Origin: Shinella pollutisoli
Lineage (GTDB): Bacteria; Pseudomonadota; Alphaproteobacteria; Rhizobiales; Rhizobiaceae
DNA: 64,000 nt
Direction of reading: 5' to 3'
Assembly (NCBI RefSeq): GCF_024609765.1
Contig: NZ_JANFDG010000020.1
Coordinates: 48,367-112,366, forward strand
Positions 37,149 to 46,683 of this stretch are shown in pieces. The translations under genes were made by a program, and so were the position numbers. Under the pieces are notes generated by a model, which was given only the letters and a program-made list of their open reading frames with translations, was not told the origin of the DNA and ran no database searches. Every line of letters starts with the position of its first letter. Position 1 is the first letter of the stretch.

Positions 37149-40100
37149 ATGCAAACGCGCGAACTGTTCTCGCAATTCTCCCCGTTCGCCTTCGGGATGT
37201 TCTACCTGATCGCGATCGCGGCCATGGCGGCCTTCGTCGTCGGGCTGGCGCAGCACATCCTGCGCTATCGCCGCGGCCGGCCGGCCGGCGTGCCGGTCGA
37301 CTGGCGGGGCGGCCTGCGGCTCATGCTCGACGACGTCGTCACCCACCGCACGCTGAGCCGCCGCGATCCCTATGCGGGAGCCGCGCACCGGCTGATCTTC
37401 TTCGGCTTCGCGACGCTTTTCGTCGGCACCTCGACCATCACGCTCGAATACGACATCGTCAAGCCGCTCACCGGCCAGACCTTCTGGAAGGGCTGGTTCT
37501 ACCTCGGCTTCAGCCTGGTGATGGACATCGCCGGGGTGATGCTGGTCGCCGGTCTCGTCATGATGATCGCGCGCCGCGCCTGGTTCGGGCTTGCGAAGCT
37601 CGATTACGTGCGCCGCTACCGCGGCGACACCGCGCCGCTGCCGCGGGCGACCGCCTGGAAGGTCGAGGACTGGGTGTTCCTCGTCACGCTGCTCCTGATC
37701 GCGCTCTCCGGCTTCCTGCAGGAGGCCGTGCGCCTGATCGTCGACAGGCCGCCGCTTTCCGACCTCTCGCCCGTGGGTGCCGCGCTCGGCGGCCTGCTCT
37801 CCGGCCTCGGCCTCGATGCGGCGGGGGCGGCGGCGGTGCGCCGGGCCAACTGGTGGATCCACGGCGTGCTGGCGCTTTCCTTCATCGCCGGCGTCGCCTG
37901 GACCAAGGGCAAGCACATGGTCGCCGCCTTCGGCTCGCTTGCCGTACGCGACAGCCGCAGCGTCGCGCGTCTGCCGGCCGTCGCCGAGGGCGACCCGGTC
38001 GGCGTCACGCGCATGGACGACTTCTCCTGGCGCGACCTCCTGCATTTCGACGCCTGCACCAAATGCGGCCGCTGCCACGACGCCTGCCCGGCACGCAACA
38101 GCAACTATCCGCTGAGCCCGCGCGACGTCATCCTCGACCTGCGGCTGCTCGCGCAGTCCGGCGACGGCGCCGCCGATCCGCACCACGTGATCCCGCCCGA
38201 GACGCTCTGGGCCTGTCTTTCCTGCGGCGCCTGCGCCGAGATCTGTCCGGTCGGCATCGAGCAGCCGGTGAAGATCCTCAAGATGCGCCGGGCGCTCGTC
38301 GACAAGGGCGAGATGGACCCGACGCTGCGCGGCGTGCTGGAGACGGTCGCCAATGTCGGCAACAGCTTCGGCGAGCCGGCCCGCAAGCGCGGCGCCTGGA
38401 CGCGCGAGCTCGAATTCCCCGTCAAGGACGCGCGCAAGGAGCCGGTCGAGGCATTGTGGTTCGTCGGCGACTTCGCCTCCTTCGATCCGCGCTCGCAGAC
38501 GATCTCGCGCCTCGTCGCCCGGCTCTTCAACGCCGGCGGCCTCGACTTCGGCATCCTGTTCGACGGCGAGCGCACGGCCGGCAACGACATCCGCCGGGTC
38601 GGCGAGGAAGGCCTGTTCGAGGCGCTGTCGGCCCACAACGGCGCGCAGATGGCGCAATCGGCCTTCGACTGGATCGTCACCACCGACCCGCATTCGCTGA
38701 ACACGCTGCGCAACGAGTACGGCGAGGCCGTCAAGGGCCGCAAGGTGCTGCACTACACCAACGTGCTCGCCGACTGGCTGGAGAGCGGGCGCCTCAAGGT
38801 GACGAAGCCGCTCGGCAGGCGCGTGACCTATCACGACCCCTGCCATCTCGGCCGGCTCAACAAGGAATACGACGCGCCGCGGCGGGTCTTGCGCGCCATC
38901 GGCTGCGAGCTCGTGGAGATGCCGCGCTCGCGCGACAATTCCTTCTGCTGCGGCGCCGGCGGCGGCCGCATCTGGACGCCCGATCCGCCGGGCGTGGAAA
39001 AGCCCTCCCACGGCCGCATGCACGAGGCGGCGGCGCTCGGGAATATCGACATATTCGTAACCTGTTGCCCGAAGGATCTGACGATGTTCGAGGATGCAAG
39101 AAAGGCGAGCGGCCACGAGGGCGATTTCCTCGTCGCCGACATCGCCGAACTGGTCGCCGAGGCGGTCGAGCTGCGGGCGATCCCCGCGAACTACCTGCCG
39201 GAGCTCGCGAACCGCATCGCCGAGAGCCTGGCCGAGAAGGTGACCGCGCGCGTGGTGCCGGAACTGATCCAGGCGCTCGCCGCCCAGTCCGGCCGGCTGC
39301 TGGTCGCCCCGCCCGTCCTGCCCGCCGCCGAACCCACCGATATCGCCGCGGAGCCGGCGGTGGTGGACGCTGTGCCGGCCGCGTCCGGCGAATGGTCGGT
39401 CGCGCCCGTCGCGCCGGCAATCCTCGCCGACTACGACCGGCCGGCCAAGACGGGGCTCCGCATCCTCGTCGCCGTCAAGCATGTCGGCAAGCTCGGCGAC
39501 GAGTTCCGCTTCCGCCCCGACGGCCTCGACGTCGTGCCGGAAGACCTCGACTACCAGCTGAACGAGTTCGATGAGACGGCGATCGAGGCGGCCCTGCAGC
39601 TCGTCGAGGGCCTGGGCGAAGGCGAGGTGGTGGCCGTCACCATCGGCTCGGAGGAGGCCGAGCCGTCGCTGCGCAAGGCGCTCGCCAAGGGGGCGCATCG
39701 CGGCGTCCGCGTCTGGAGCGACGCCGTCTCCCCCGCCGATCCGATCGCCGTGGCCGCGCTGCTCGCCGGGGTGGCCTCGCTGGAGGCGGCGGACCTGGTG
39801 CTGACCGGCGTCCAGTCGAGCGACTTCGCCAACGGCGCGACCGCCGCCGCCCTCGGCGGCATCCTCGGCTGGCCGCATGCCGCGGTGGTCGTGGAGATGC
39901 AATGGGACGGCAAGGGGCGCCTCGACATCACCCGCGAGCTGGAGGGCGGCGTGCGCCATCGCCAGAGCCTGCCCGCGCCGGCGGTGCTGTCGATCCAGTC
40001 GGGTGCCAACGTGCCGCGCTACGCGACCATGCGCATGATCAAGGAAGCACGGTCTAAGCCCGTGGCGGACGCCGCGATGGAGGCGATCGGCGCGGAGGCG

Positions 40101-40223
40101 ACCGGCCGCCGGGTTGCCGCGATGGACCGGCCACCGGTCGGCCAGGCCGCGATGCTCGAAGGGTCCGCGGCCGAGATCGCCGCGCGCGTCGCGGCCATCG
40201 TCCGCGAGAAGAAGGGAGGTTGA
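37149..40223 (+). CDS. DgcB-like membrane Fe-S oxidoreductase fused to EtfB
   Basis: 1024-residue electron-transfer protein. The N-terminal ~265 residues hold several membrane helices of the nitrate-reductase gamma/DUF3483 type. Two ferredoxin motifs follow (CTKCGRCHDACP near residue 305; CLSCGACAEICP near 357), then two cysteine-rich CCG-type motifs (YHDPCHLGRLN near 562; NSFCCGAGGG near 597). From about residue 768 a full-length electron-transfer-flavoprotein beta subunit is joined in frame (RILVAVKHVG to the end), after an Ala/Pro-rich linker. In Pseudomonas-type clusters these parts are separate genes. It should pass electrons from the demethylase to the quinone pool. Confidence 0.9.
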   Translation: MQTRELFSQFSPFAFGMFYLIAIAAMAAFVVGLAQHILRYRRGRPAGVPVDWRGGLRLMLDDVVTHRTLSRRDPYAGAAHRLIFFGFATLFVGTSTITLEYDIVKPLTGQTFWKGWFYLGFSLVMDIAGVMLVAGLVMMIARRAWFGLAKLDYVRRYRGDTAPLPRATAWKVEDWVFLVTLLLIALSGFLQEAVRLIVDRPPLSDLSPVGAALGGLLSGLGLDAAGAAAVRRANWWIHGVLALSFIAGVAWTKGKHMVAAFGSLAVRDSRSVARLPAVAEGDPVGVTRMDDFSWRDLLHFDACTKCGRCHDACPARNSNYPLSPRDVILDLRLLAQSGDGAADPHHVIPPETLWACLSCGACAEICPVGIEQPVKILKMRRALVDKGEMDPTLRGVLETVANVGNSFGEPARKRGAWTRELEFPVKDARKEPVEALWFVGDFASFDPRSQTISRLVARLFNAGGLDFGILFDGERTAGNDIRRVGEEGLFEALSAHNGAQMAQSAFDWIVTTDPHSLNTLRNEYGEAVKGRKVLHYTNVLADWLESGRLKVTKPLGRRVTYHDPCHLGRLNKEYDAPRRVLRAIGCELVEMPRSRDNSFCCGAGGGRIWTPDPPGVEKPSHGRMHEAAALGNIDIFVTCCPKDLTMFEDARKASGHEGDFLVADIAELVAEAVELRAIPANYLPELANRIAESLAEKVTARVVPELIQALAAQSGRLLVAPPVLPAAEPTDIAAEPAVVDAVPAASGEWSVAPVAPAILADYDRPAKTGLRILVAVKHVGKLGDEFRFRPDGLDVVPEDLDYQLNEFDETAIEAALQLVEGLGEGEVVAVTIGSEEAEPSLRKALAKGAHRGVRVWSDAVSPADPIAVAALLAGVASLEAADLVLTGVQSSDFANGATAAALGGILGWPHAAVVVEMQWDGKGRLDITRELEGGVRHRQSLPAPAVLSIQSGANVPRYATMRMIKEARSKPVADAAMEAIGAEATGRRVAAMDRPPVGQAAMLEGSAAEIAARVAAIVREKKGG

Positions 40224-40224
40224 G

Positions 40225-41187
40225 ATGGGTGGGATTCTGGTCGTCGCCGAGCATCTGCGCGGCAATCTGAGCGCACAGACCGGCGAGGTGATCGGCCTCG
40301 CGCGCGAGCTGAAGGCCGCCGTCGGCGGGCCGCTCGTGGTCGCGGTGATCGCCGCGGACCCGGTACGCTTTCATGCGGAACTCGCGCTCGACGGGGTCGA
40401 CGAGGTGCTGGCGGTGGAGGCCGGCGAGCATTTCGACCCCGCCGTCTACGAGGAAGCGGCCCATCGCCTCGCGCTGGAGATGAAACCCCGGCTCGTCATG
40501 CTCGGCCACACCGTCAACGGCATGGGCTTCGGCCCGGCGCTCGCCGTCCGGCTCGGCGGCAGCTTCGTCAGCGACGCCTTCGGGGTCGAGGCGGAAGGCG
40601 GCCGGCTGCTCGCGCTGCGCGGCGGCTACGGCAACAAGGTGCTGACGAAGATCGACGTCTCCGCTTCGTGCGTGACGACGCTGATGCTGCGCGGCGGCAG
40701 CGCCAAGCCGCCGCCGGCCGGCAGCGCGCCGCTGCGCATCGTGCCGCTCGACCTGCAGGCCGCCGCCGTCCGCGCGGCGGAGCACAGGGACTATGTCGAT
40801 CCCCCGCCCGCCGACGTCGACATCACCAAGGCGGAGTTCATCCTTTCGGTCGGCCGCGGCATTCAGGACGAGAAGAACATCGAGCGTTTCCGGGCGCTCG
40901 CCGAGCGGCTGGGCGCCACCTTCGGCTGCTCGCGGCCGATCGCCGATTCCGGCTGGCTGCCCAAGGCGCACCAGGTGGGCCTTTCCGGCAAGGTGGCGCA
41001 GAACTGCAAGCTCTATATCGCGCTCGGCATTTCCGGCGCGGTCCAGCACCTGCACGGCATGAAGCACGTGGAGACGATCGTCGCCGTCAACACCGACCGC
41101 AACGCCCCGATCTACAATGTCGCGACCTACGGGGCGACGGTCGACCTCTTCGAACTCGCCGACGCCCTGGAGAGGGAGTTCAACTGA
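40225..41187 (+). CDS. etfA: Electron-transfer flavoprotein alpha subunit
   Basis: 320-residue EtfA, FAD-binding partner of the EtfB domain encoded just upstream (one base between stop and ATG). FAD-domain motifs are VGRGIQDEKNIERF, GCSRPIADSGWLP and QVGLSGKVAQNCKLYIALGISGAVQH, ending AVNTDRNAPIYNVATYGATVDL. It is part of the demethylase operon and is likely dedicated to it rather than to fatty-acid oxidation. Confidence 0.94.
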   Translation: MGGILVVAEHLRGNLSAQTGEVIGLARELKAAVGGPLVVAVIAADPVRFHAELALDGVDEVLAVEAGEHFDPAVYEEAAHRLALEMKPRLVMLGHTVNGMGFGPALAVRLGGSFVSDAFGVEAEGGRLLALRGGYGNKVLTKIDVSASCVTTLMLRGGSAKPPPAGSAPLRIVPLDLQAAAVRAAEHRDYVDPPPADVDITKAEFILSVGRGIQDEKNIERFRALAERLGATFGCSRPIADSGWLPKAHQVGLSGKVAQNCKLYIALGISGAVQHLHGMKHVETIVAVNTDRNAPIYNVATYGATVDLFELADALEREFN

Positions 41188-41192
41188 GGCCC

Positions 41193-41237
41193 GTCCCCGG
41201 TCCGCGAGACGAATTCGTCTTCTGCCGGACCGGGGAC
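41193..41237 (+). terminator. Strong hairpin after the demethylase operon
   Basis: A perfect 12-bp stem, GTCCCCGGTCCG (41193-41204) with CGGACCGGGGAC (41226-41237), encloses a 21-base loop that itself contains the 14-base palindrome AGACGAATTCGTCT (41207-41220). It starts six bases after the etfA stop. No T tract follows. Confidence 0.55.
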
Positions 41238-41407
41238 CGCGAGCTTCCGCTTGTCAATATCCGCGACTTCGGCCACATGTGAGACCTCTGCGCAATCTGG
41301 GCCTCGCTGTTGATATCCGTTCGCATAGCCGCAAGAGGCGCTCCCTTCGCCGCCGCGGCGATCCTCACCCCCTTCCCCGCAGCCGCCGCCGGCATGGCGG
41401 GCGGCCG

Positions 41408-42565
41408 ATGACGATGAACCCGCTCCTGAAGGTCGGGCTGCTCGCGCTCGGTCCGGCGCTGGGGCTCGGCATCGCCCGCTTCGCCTACGGCCTGCTGCTG
41501 CCGCCGATGCGGGAGGATCTCGGCTGGTCCTATTCCGAAGCCGGCTGGATGAACACGATCAACGCCATCGGCTACATCCTCGGTGCGACGACGGCCGCCG
41601 TCGCCGCCCGGCGGCTCGGCGCCGCGCGGACATACGGCCTCGGCGCCGTCGTCACCGTTCTCGCGGTCCTCGCGCTCGGCGCCACCGGCGACTTCACGGC
41701 CCTCAGCGTCTTTCGCCTGCTCTCCGGCATATCGGGCGCCTGGATCTTCGTCACCGGCGGCGCGATAGCGGCGGCCATCGCGGCCGACCATCCGGATCGC
41801 GGCGCGGTGGTCGTCGGCCTGTTCTACGCCGGCGCCGGCTTCGGCATCGCGCTGACGGGCCTCTTCGTGCCGCAATGGCTGGCTCTCCACGGCGCGGAAA
41901 GCTGGCGGAGCGCCTGGTTCCTGCTGGGCGCGGCCGGCATCCTCTTCGCGGTGGCCGGCTATGCCGCGACGTCGCCCGCCGGCCTGCGCGGACGGGCGAG
42001 ACCCGCCCACGCCGCTTACCAGCCGCTTGTCCACAAATGGATACTCGTCGGCTACGCGGCCTTCGGCGCGGGCTCCATCGGCTACATGACGTTCATGGTC
42101 GCCTATCTGCGCGACAGCGGCCGGCCCGCCTGGCACACCAGCGCCTTCTGGATGGCGATCGGCCTCTCCTCGATGACGGCCCCCTGGCTGTGGGCGCGGA
42201 TGCTCGCCCGCCGCCGCCATGCGCACGCCTTCGCGATCCTCGTCGGCCTCAATGCGCTCGGCGCGGCCATCCCGCTCTGCGCACGGTCGTTTCCAGCCGC
42301 GATCCTGTCGGCCGTCGTGTTCGGCGCCGTCTTCTTCACGGTGGTCGCCGCCACGACCGATTTCATCAGGCGAAACGTCGTTATGGAAAGCAGGACGACC
42401 GCGATCGGCGTCTTCACCGTCTCGTTCGGGATAGGGCAGACGCTCGGCCCCTTCGCCATCGGCCTCGTCATCGACGCGACCGGCTCGCTTGCGACCGGCC
42501 TCGCCTTCGGATGCGCCCTCATCGTCGCGGGATCGGCGCTTTCCCTTCTTCAGAAGGATGGCTGA
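41408..42565 (+). CDS. MFS transporter, YbfB/YjiJ-like
   Basis: 385-residue major-facilitator protein with 12 predicted helices (two six-helix halves separated around residues 195-205). The first helix region LGIARFAYGLLLPPMREDLGWSYSEAGWMNTINAIGYILG (here split by description) is characteristic of YbfB/YjiJ permeases. ATG 41408 or 41414 may be used. It is placed after the operon hairpin, so it may be separately transcribed. Substrate unknown. Confidence 0.9.
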   Translation: MTMNPLLKVGLLALGPALGLGIARFAYGLLLPPMREDLGWSYSEAGWMNTINAIGYILGATTAAVAARRLGAARTYGLGAVVTVLAVLALGATGDFTALSVFRLLSGISGAWIFVTGGAIAAAIAADHPDRGAVVVGLFYAGAGFGIALTGLFVPQWLALHGAESWRSAWFLLGAAGILFAVAGYAATSPAGLRGRARPAHAAYQPLVHKWILVGYAAFGAGSIGYMTFMVAYLRDSGRPAWHTSAFWMAIGLSSMTAPWLWARMLARRRHAHAFAILVGLNALGAAIPLCARSFPAAILSAVVFGAVFFTVVAATTDFIRRNVVMESRTTAIGVFTVSFGIGQTLGPFAIGLVIDATGSLATGLAFGCALIVAGSALSLLQKDG

Positions 42566-42775
42566 CTATTCCTCCTCGTCCGGCTCCAGCAGGTCGATCA
42601 GCCTGCCGACGCGGGTCCCCGGCAGCGGCCGGCCCGACCCCATCAGCGCCTCGTCGCCGTGCAGCCATGCCCAGGCTTCCCGCAGCTCATCGAGCGATGC
42701 GCCGGTCGCGTTCAGCTCCACGAGGAGCTCCTCGTCGACCGGCCCCAGAACAGATACGATTTCGTCGTGCGTCAT
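42566..42775 (-). CDS. Small acidic hypothetical protein
   Basis: 69-residue soluble acidic protein starting MTHDEIVSVLGPVDEELL and ending DLLEPDEEE. It has good codon usage in this frame and a purine-rich leader (GGGAGGGTCGATTCCG before ATG 42775). It is convergent with the MFS gene; the stops are adjacent. No domain recognised. A small helical adaptor or degradation-prone protein is conceivable. Confidence 0.65.
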   Translation of the reverse strand: MTHDEIVSVLGPVDEELLVELNATGASLDELREAWAWLHGDEALMGSGRPLPGTRVGRLIDLLEPDEEE

Positions 42776-42857
42776 CGGAATCGACCCTCCCGCGCTAGAG
42801 GAAGGCCAATTCGCCTCCGGACAAAAGGTTCCACCGGGGGCGCGGACGGACTTCCGC

Positions 42858-43514
42858 CTAGAACGACATGTTGCTGAAGACCGACCGGTTCCGCTCCAGC
42901 TCCATGCGGGTGCGGCGGATGTGGCTGTAGAGCGCCCGCTCGGCGTCCTCGACGTCGCGCCGCTTGATCGCCTCCATGAGAAGGCGGTGCTCACACTGGA
43001 TGATCCAGTAGCGCTCCCGGCCGAGCAGCATCGTGTAGGCCCGGCGGTAATGCTGCGTGGTGTTCCAGATGCGCTCGATCATCGGGATGAGCCGCGGCAT
43101 GGCCGTCGCGCGATAGCTCGCGAGATGGAACTGCCGGTCGAGCCTCAGGAAATCCTCGACGTCCGTCGTCCTGTCGATGGTCTGGCAGACCTCCTCCAGC
43201 CCGCGGATATCCTCGTCGGTCAGGTGCGGCAGGCTCTCGCTGAGAGCGAGCGGCTCGATCCGCTCGCGGATCTTCCACATCTCGACGCATTCCTCGATAT
43301 CGACCCGCGCGACCCAGACGCCGCTGTTGGGCACGATGATGACGAGGCCCTCGCTTTCGAGCTGCTTGAGGGCCTCGCGCACCGGCACGCGGCTCGTGCC
43401 GAACTGCTCGGCCAGCTCCTCCTGGCGAATGCGCAGGCCCGGCGCGAACTCGCCGCTGATGATCTTCTGGCGAATCTCTCCCGCGACCCGCAGACCCAAG
43501 GTGGCGTCATTCAT
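42858..43514 (-). CDS. GntR-family transcriptional regulator (FadR/FCD subfamily)
   Basis: 218-residue repressor-type regulator. The N-terminal winged helix has IRQEELAEQFGTSRVPVREALKQLESEGLV (described in parts: recognition helix SRVPVREAL at about residues 41-49). The C-terminal FCD effector domain has the metal-binding pattern D...H...H (LDRQFHLASY, ECEHRLLMEAI-like CEHRLL, HIRRTR). It lies downstream of the VOC gene and faces the large catabolic operon; palindromes TGGAT-aca-ATCCA at 44329 and a related copy at 44256 are likely operators. Confidence 0.92.
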   Translation of the reverse strand: MNDATLGLRVAGEIRQKIISGEFAPGLRIRQEELAEQFGTSRVPVREALKQLESEGLVIIVPNSGVWVARVDIEECVEMWKIRERIEPLALSESLPHLTDEDIRGLEEVCQTIDRTTDVEDFLRLDRQFHLASYRATAMPRLIPMIERIWNTTQHYRRAYTMLLGRERYWIIQCEHRLLMEAIKRRDVEDAERALYSHIRRTRMELERNRSVFSNMSF

Positions 43515-43631
43515 GAAAGTGAGCTCCTCGCACAGGCTGTGACGGCGCCGCAGATATAGCAGACAACATCCCGCTCCCGTCCACCGATTTGGCGAGCGGG
43601 CCTGCAATCTCGCCCGGCCGGGGCGGCTGTA

Positions 43632-44207
43632 CTAGCGCGCGGGATCGGCCGGGTGCCACAAGCAACGCGACAGGCCGGCCTCGTAGGCCTTCCCCTTCGG
43701 GAAGGACACGAGCTCGAACTGCATGCCCCAGGGCGCCAGGAAATATACCCACGTCTGGCCGGCGCTGGGGCCTTCCGTCCGCACGACGGGATCGCCGAGA
43801 ATACGGACGCCCTTCGCGCGCAGATGGTCCAGCGCGGCATCGATGTCGTCGACGTAGAAAGCGAGATGATGGCCACCGATGTCGCTGTTGCGCGGCTGGC
43901 GCGTGTTCTGGTCGGGAGACGAATACTCGAAGATCTCGAAATTGGAGCCGTTGCCGCACCGCAGGAATTTCAGCTTCTTCATCACGGCGCGCGGATGCAC
44001 GTTGAGCATCGTCTCCATCCAATCGCCGTCCGAGGAAAACGGGCCGAGCTCGTAGAAGGGCTCGCATCCGATGACGTTCACGAAGAAGTCCACCGCCTGC
44101 TCCAGGTCCGGAACCGTGAAGCCGATATGCTCGGTGCCCCGCAGACCGGGCAACCCGCCCCGCTGCGCCATGCCTTCATTCCGGTTCCCCCGATCGCCTT
44201 CAGACAT
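43632..44207 (-). CDS. VOC-family (glyoxalase/dioxygenase superfamily) metalloprotein
   Basis: 191-residue VOC protein with two beta-alpha-beta-beta-beta modules. Candidate metal ligands are His27 (TEHIGFTV), a histidine of GGHHLAFYV and the glutamate of GMQFELVSF, the glyoxalase I/extradiol pattern. ATG 44207 was chosen because GAGGG precedes it; the longer frame adds a non-conserved leader. Divergent from the E1 operon across the GntR-type palindromes, so it probably acts in the same pathway as an isomerase, lyase or dioxygenase. Activity cannot be assigned. Confidence 0.87.
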   Translation of the reverse strand: MSEGDRGNRNEGMAQRGGLPGLRGTEHIGFTVPDLEQAVDFFVNVIGCEPFYELGPFSSDGDWMETMLNVHPRAVMKKLKFLRCGNGSNFEIFEYSSPDQNTRQPRNSDIGGHHLAFYVDDIDAALDHLRAKGVRILGDPVVRTEGPSAGQTWVYFLAPWGMQFELVSFPKGKAYEAGLSRCLWHPADPAR

Positions 44208-44255
44208 CCCTCGCCCTTTCAGGCCATATGGCCATTGTCTCCTCCTTGTGATCAT

Positions 44256-44347
44256 TGGATACATTGTTGGATTTGTCGAGGCGATTTATGCCGTTTAATC
44301 TCGCAAATTCTCGCCTGTTAGATATTTGTGGATACAATCCATTGACA
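44256..44347. promoter_or_regulatory. Divergent control region with GntR-type operators
   Basis: TGGAT-aca-ATCCA (44329-44341) is a perfect palindrome overlapping a plus-strand -35 TTGACA (44342-44347). A related half, TGGATACA (44256-44263), followed by TTGGAT, lies near the VOC start. The region is AT-rich. The arrangement suits a FCD-type GntR repressor controlling both directions; a clear -10 was not found. Confidence 0.55.
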
Positions 44348-44490
44348 TCGGACTGCGAAAATGAAAACTTCCCCACAACAAGAACGTGGGAACCCGGCTC
44401 GTCCGGAAACATCCAAGTCGCCGATCACCGAGCGCGTGACGCTTGCCTCTCATTGCCGCCTGCGAGGCCTTCGCAGGCGATGGCCGTGCT

Positions 44491-46683
44491 ATGCCTGTCG
44501 AGGATGAAATGCCGCAAACGAAGACCGTATCGAGTTCCACCCGCTGGCTAGAGTTCGCGACGACGAAGAAGGATTGGGATAGGGCGGAGGCCGGCGAGCT
44601 GGAAACGGTCCTCTCGTCCCTTCACCTCATCCGGACCTTCGAGGAGGCGGTGCTGGAACTCGCGAACGAGGGCCTGGTCCACGGCCCGGCGCATTCCTCC
44701 ATCGGGCAGGAAGGCGGCGCGGTCGGCTCCATCCTGCCGCTCAGGCCGGATGACCAGATCAACGGCTCGCATCGCGGACACCACCAGTTTCTCGCCAAGG
44801 CCCTGAACTATGTCGCGCCCGGAGGCCTGCCGCTGGGAACGGGCTTCGACGGCCCGGTCCGGTCGCTTCTCCGCCGCTCGCTTGCCGAGATCATGGGGCT
44901 TGCGGAGGGCTTCTGCGGCGGCCGCGGCGGATCCATGCACCTGCGGTGGCACGAGGCGGGCGCCCTCGGCACGAACGCCATCGTCGGAGGGGGCGTGCCG
45001 CTGGCGGCCGGCGCCGCCTTCGCGCACAAGCAGTCCGGCACGGACGCGGTCGCGGTGAGCTACTTCGGCGACGGGGCGGTCAACATCGGCTCCGTGCTGG
45101 AGACGATGAACCTCGCGGCGACATGGCGCCTGCCCTTGTGTTTCTTCATCGAGAACAACCGGTATGCGGTCGCCACCAGCCTCGAGGAATCGACGGCGGA
45201 AACCCGCCTCGCGGCCCGCGGACAGGCCTTCGCCATTCCGTCCTGGCACGTGGACGGCATGGACCCGCTCGCCGTCAACCTCGCCATGAAGGAGGCCCTG
45301 GCGCACATGCGCGCCGGCAGGGGGCCGACGATCATAGAGGCGGATGTCTACCGCTACTTCCACCAGAACGGCTCCTTCCCCGGCAGCGCCTTCGGCTACC
45401 GGACGAAGGAGGAGGAGGAGGCCTGGAGAGCGAGGGATCCGCTGGATCGGGTGGCCCGCGAGATGATCGCGCGCGGCCTGACCGACCAGGCGGCAGTCGA
45501 CGCGCTGCGGGCGCAGTGCAGGCTCGCCATGCAGGAGGTCATCGAGGAGCTCACCGACCGCGTCGACAACCGGCGGGCCATAAAGGCGGCACTCTGGCCG
45601 AAGCCCGACTTCTGCGACGTCGGGATCCGCAGCGACGGCTCCGAACTGTCGGGCCTGCGCTATGTCGAGCAATCCGGCTTTCCCGGCGCCATCGAGCAGC
45701 GCAAGTTCGTCGACGTCATCGCCGACGTGCTCGACCGCCGCATGGAGAAGGACGAGAGCATCGTCATCCTGGGCGAGGACATCCACCGCCTGAAGGGCGG
45801 CACCAACGGCGCCACGCGCGGCCTCAAGGCGAAGTATCCCGACCGCATCCTCGGTACGCCGATCAGCGAGAACGCCTTCATGGGGCTCGGCGGCGGGCTT
45901 GCGATGGACGGGCGCTACCGCCCGGTCGTCGAGTTCATGTATCCCGACTTCATGTGGGTCGCCGCCGACCAGGTGTTCAACCAGGTCGGCAAGGCGCGCC
46001 ACATGTTCGGCGGCGACATGGCCATCCCGCTCGTGCTGCGCACGAAGATCGCGATCGGCACCGGCTACGGCTCGCAGCATTCGATGGACCCGGCGGGCAT
46101 TTTCGCGACCTCGCCGGGCTGGCGGATCGTCGCGCCGTCGACGCCCTTCGACTATGTCGGCCTGATGAACACGGCGCTCGCGTCGAACGACCCGGTCCTG
46201 GTGATCGAGCATGTCGACCTCTACCAGACGACGGGGCCGGCCCCGGCGGGCGACCTCGACTATTTCATTCCTTTCGGAAAGGCGGCGGTGCGCCGCCGGG
46301 GATCGGCGGTGACGATCCTGACCTATTCCGCCATGGTCCAGGCGGCGCTCGATGCGGTGGAGCAGACGGGAACGGATGCGGAAGTCATCGACCTGCGATG
46401 CCTGGACCGCGCCGGCATCGACTGGGAAACCATCACCGAAAGTGTGAAGAAGACCAACATGGTCGTGATCGTGGAGCAGGGACCGCGCGGCTCGTCCTAC
46501 GGCGCCTGGCTTTCCGACGAGATACAGCAGCGGCTGTTCGACTGGCTGGACCACCCGGTCGAGCGGGTCACCGGACGCGAGGCCTCCCCCTCGATCTCCA
46601 AGGTCCTCGAGCGTGCGGCCTATGCCGGTCGCGCGGAGGTCGCGGCGGCGTTGACGGCCCTGCCGGAGCGCCGCAATGGCTGA
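44491..46683 (+). CDS. Fused alpha-beta E1 component of a 2-oxoacid/acetoin-type dehydrogenase
   Basis: 730-residue thiamine-diphosphate enzyme carrying both E1 subunits in one chain. The alpha half (about 1-370) has GSHRGHHQFLAKAL, GRGGSMHL and the ThDP motif GDGAVNIGSVLETMNLA...ENN. The beta half (about 400-730) has LGEDIHRLKGGTNGATRGL, PISENAFMGLGGGLAM and VIVEQGPRGSSYGAWL. Oxidatively cleaves a 2-oxoacid or diketone and passes the acyl group to the lipoyl E2 next door. ATG 44491 is likely; ATG 44509, with GAGG five bases upstream, is an alternative. No E3 gene is present, so housekeeping lipoamide dehydrogenase must serve. Confidence 0.9.
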   Translation: MPVEDEMPQTKTVSSSTRWLEFATTKKDWDRAEAGELETVLSSLHLIRTFEEAVLELANEGLVHGPAHSSIGQEGGAVGSILPLRPDDQINGSHRGHHQFLAKALNYVAPGGLPLGTGFDGPVRSLLRRSLAEIMGLAEGFCGGRGGSMHLRWHEAGALGTNAIVGGGVPLAAGAAFAHKQSGTDAVAVSYFGDGAVNIGSVLETMNLAATWRLPLCFFIENNRYAVATSLEESTAETRLAARGQAFAIPSWHVDGMDPLAVNLAMKEALAHMRAGRGPTIIEADVYRYFHQNGSFPGSAFGYRTKEEEEAWRARDPLDRVAREMIARGLTDQAAVDALRAQCRLAMQEVIEELTDRVDNRRAIKAALWPKPDFCDVGIRSDGSELSGLRYVEQSGFPGAIEQRKFVDVIADVLDRRMEKDESIVILGEDIHRLKGGTNGATRGLKAKYPDRILGTPISENAFMGLGGGLAMDGRYRPVVEFMYPDFMWVAADQVFNQVGKARHMFGGDMAIPLVLRTKIAIGTGYGSQHSMDPAGIFATSPGWRIVAPSTPFDYVGLMNTALASNDPVLVIEHVDLYQTTGPAPAGDLDYFIPFGKAAVRRRGSAVTILTYSAMVQAALDAVEQTGTDAEVIDLRCLDRAGIDWETITESVKKTNMVVIVEQGPRGSSYGAWLSDEIQQRLFDWLDHPVERVTGREASPSISKVLERAAYAGRAEVAAALTALPERRNG

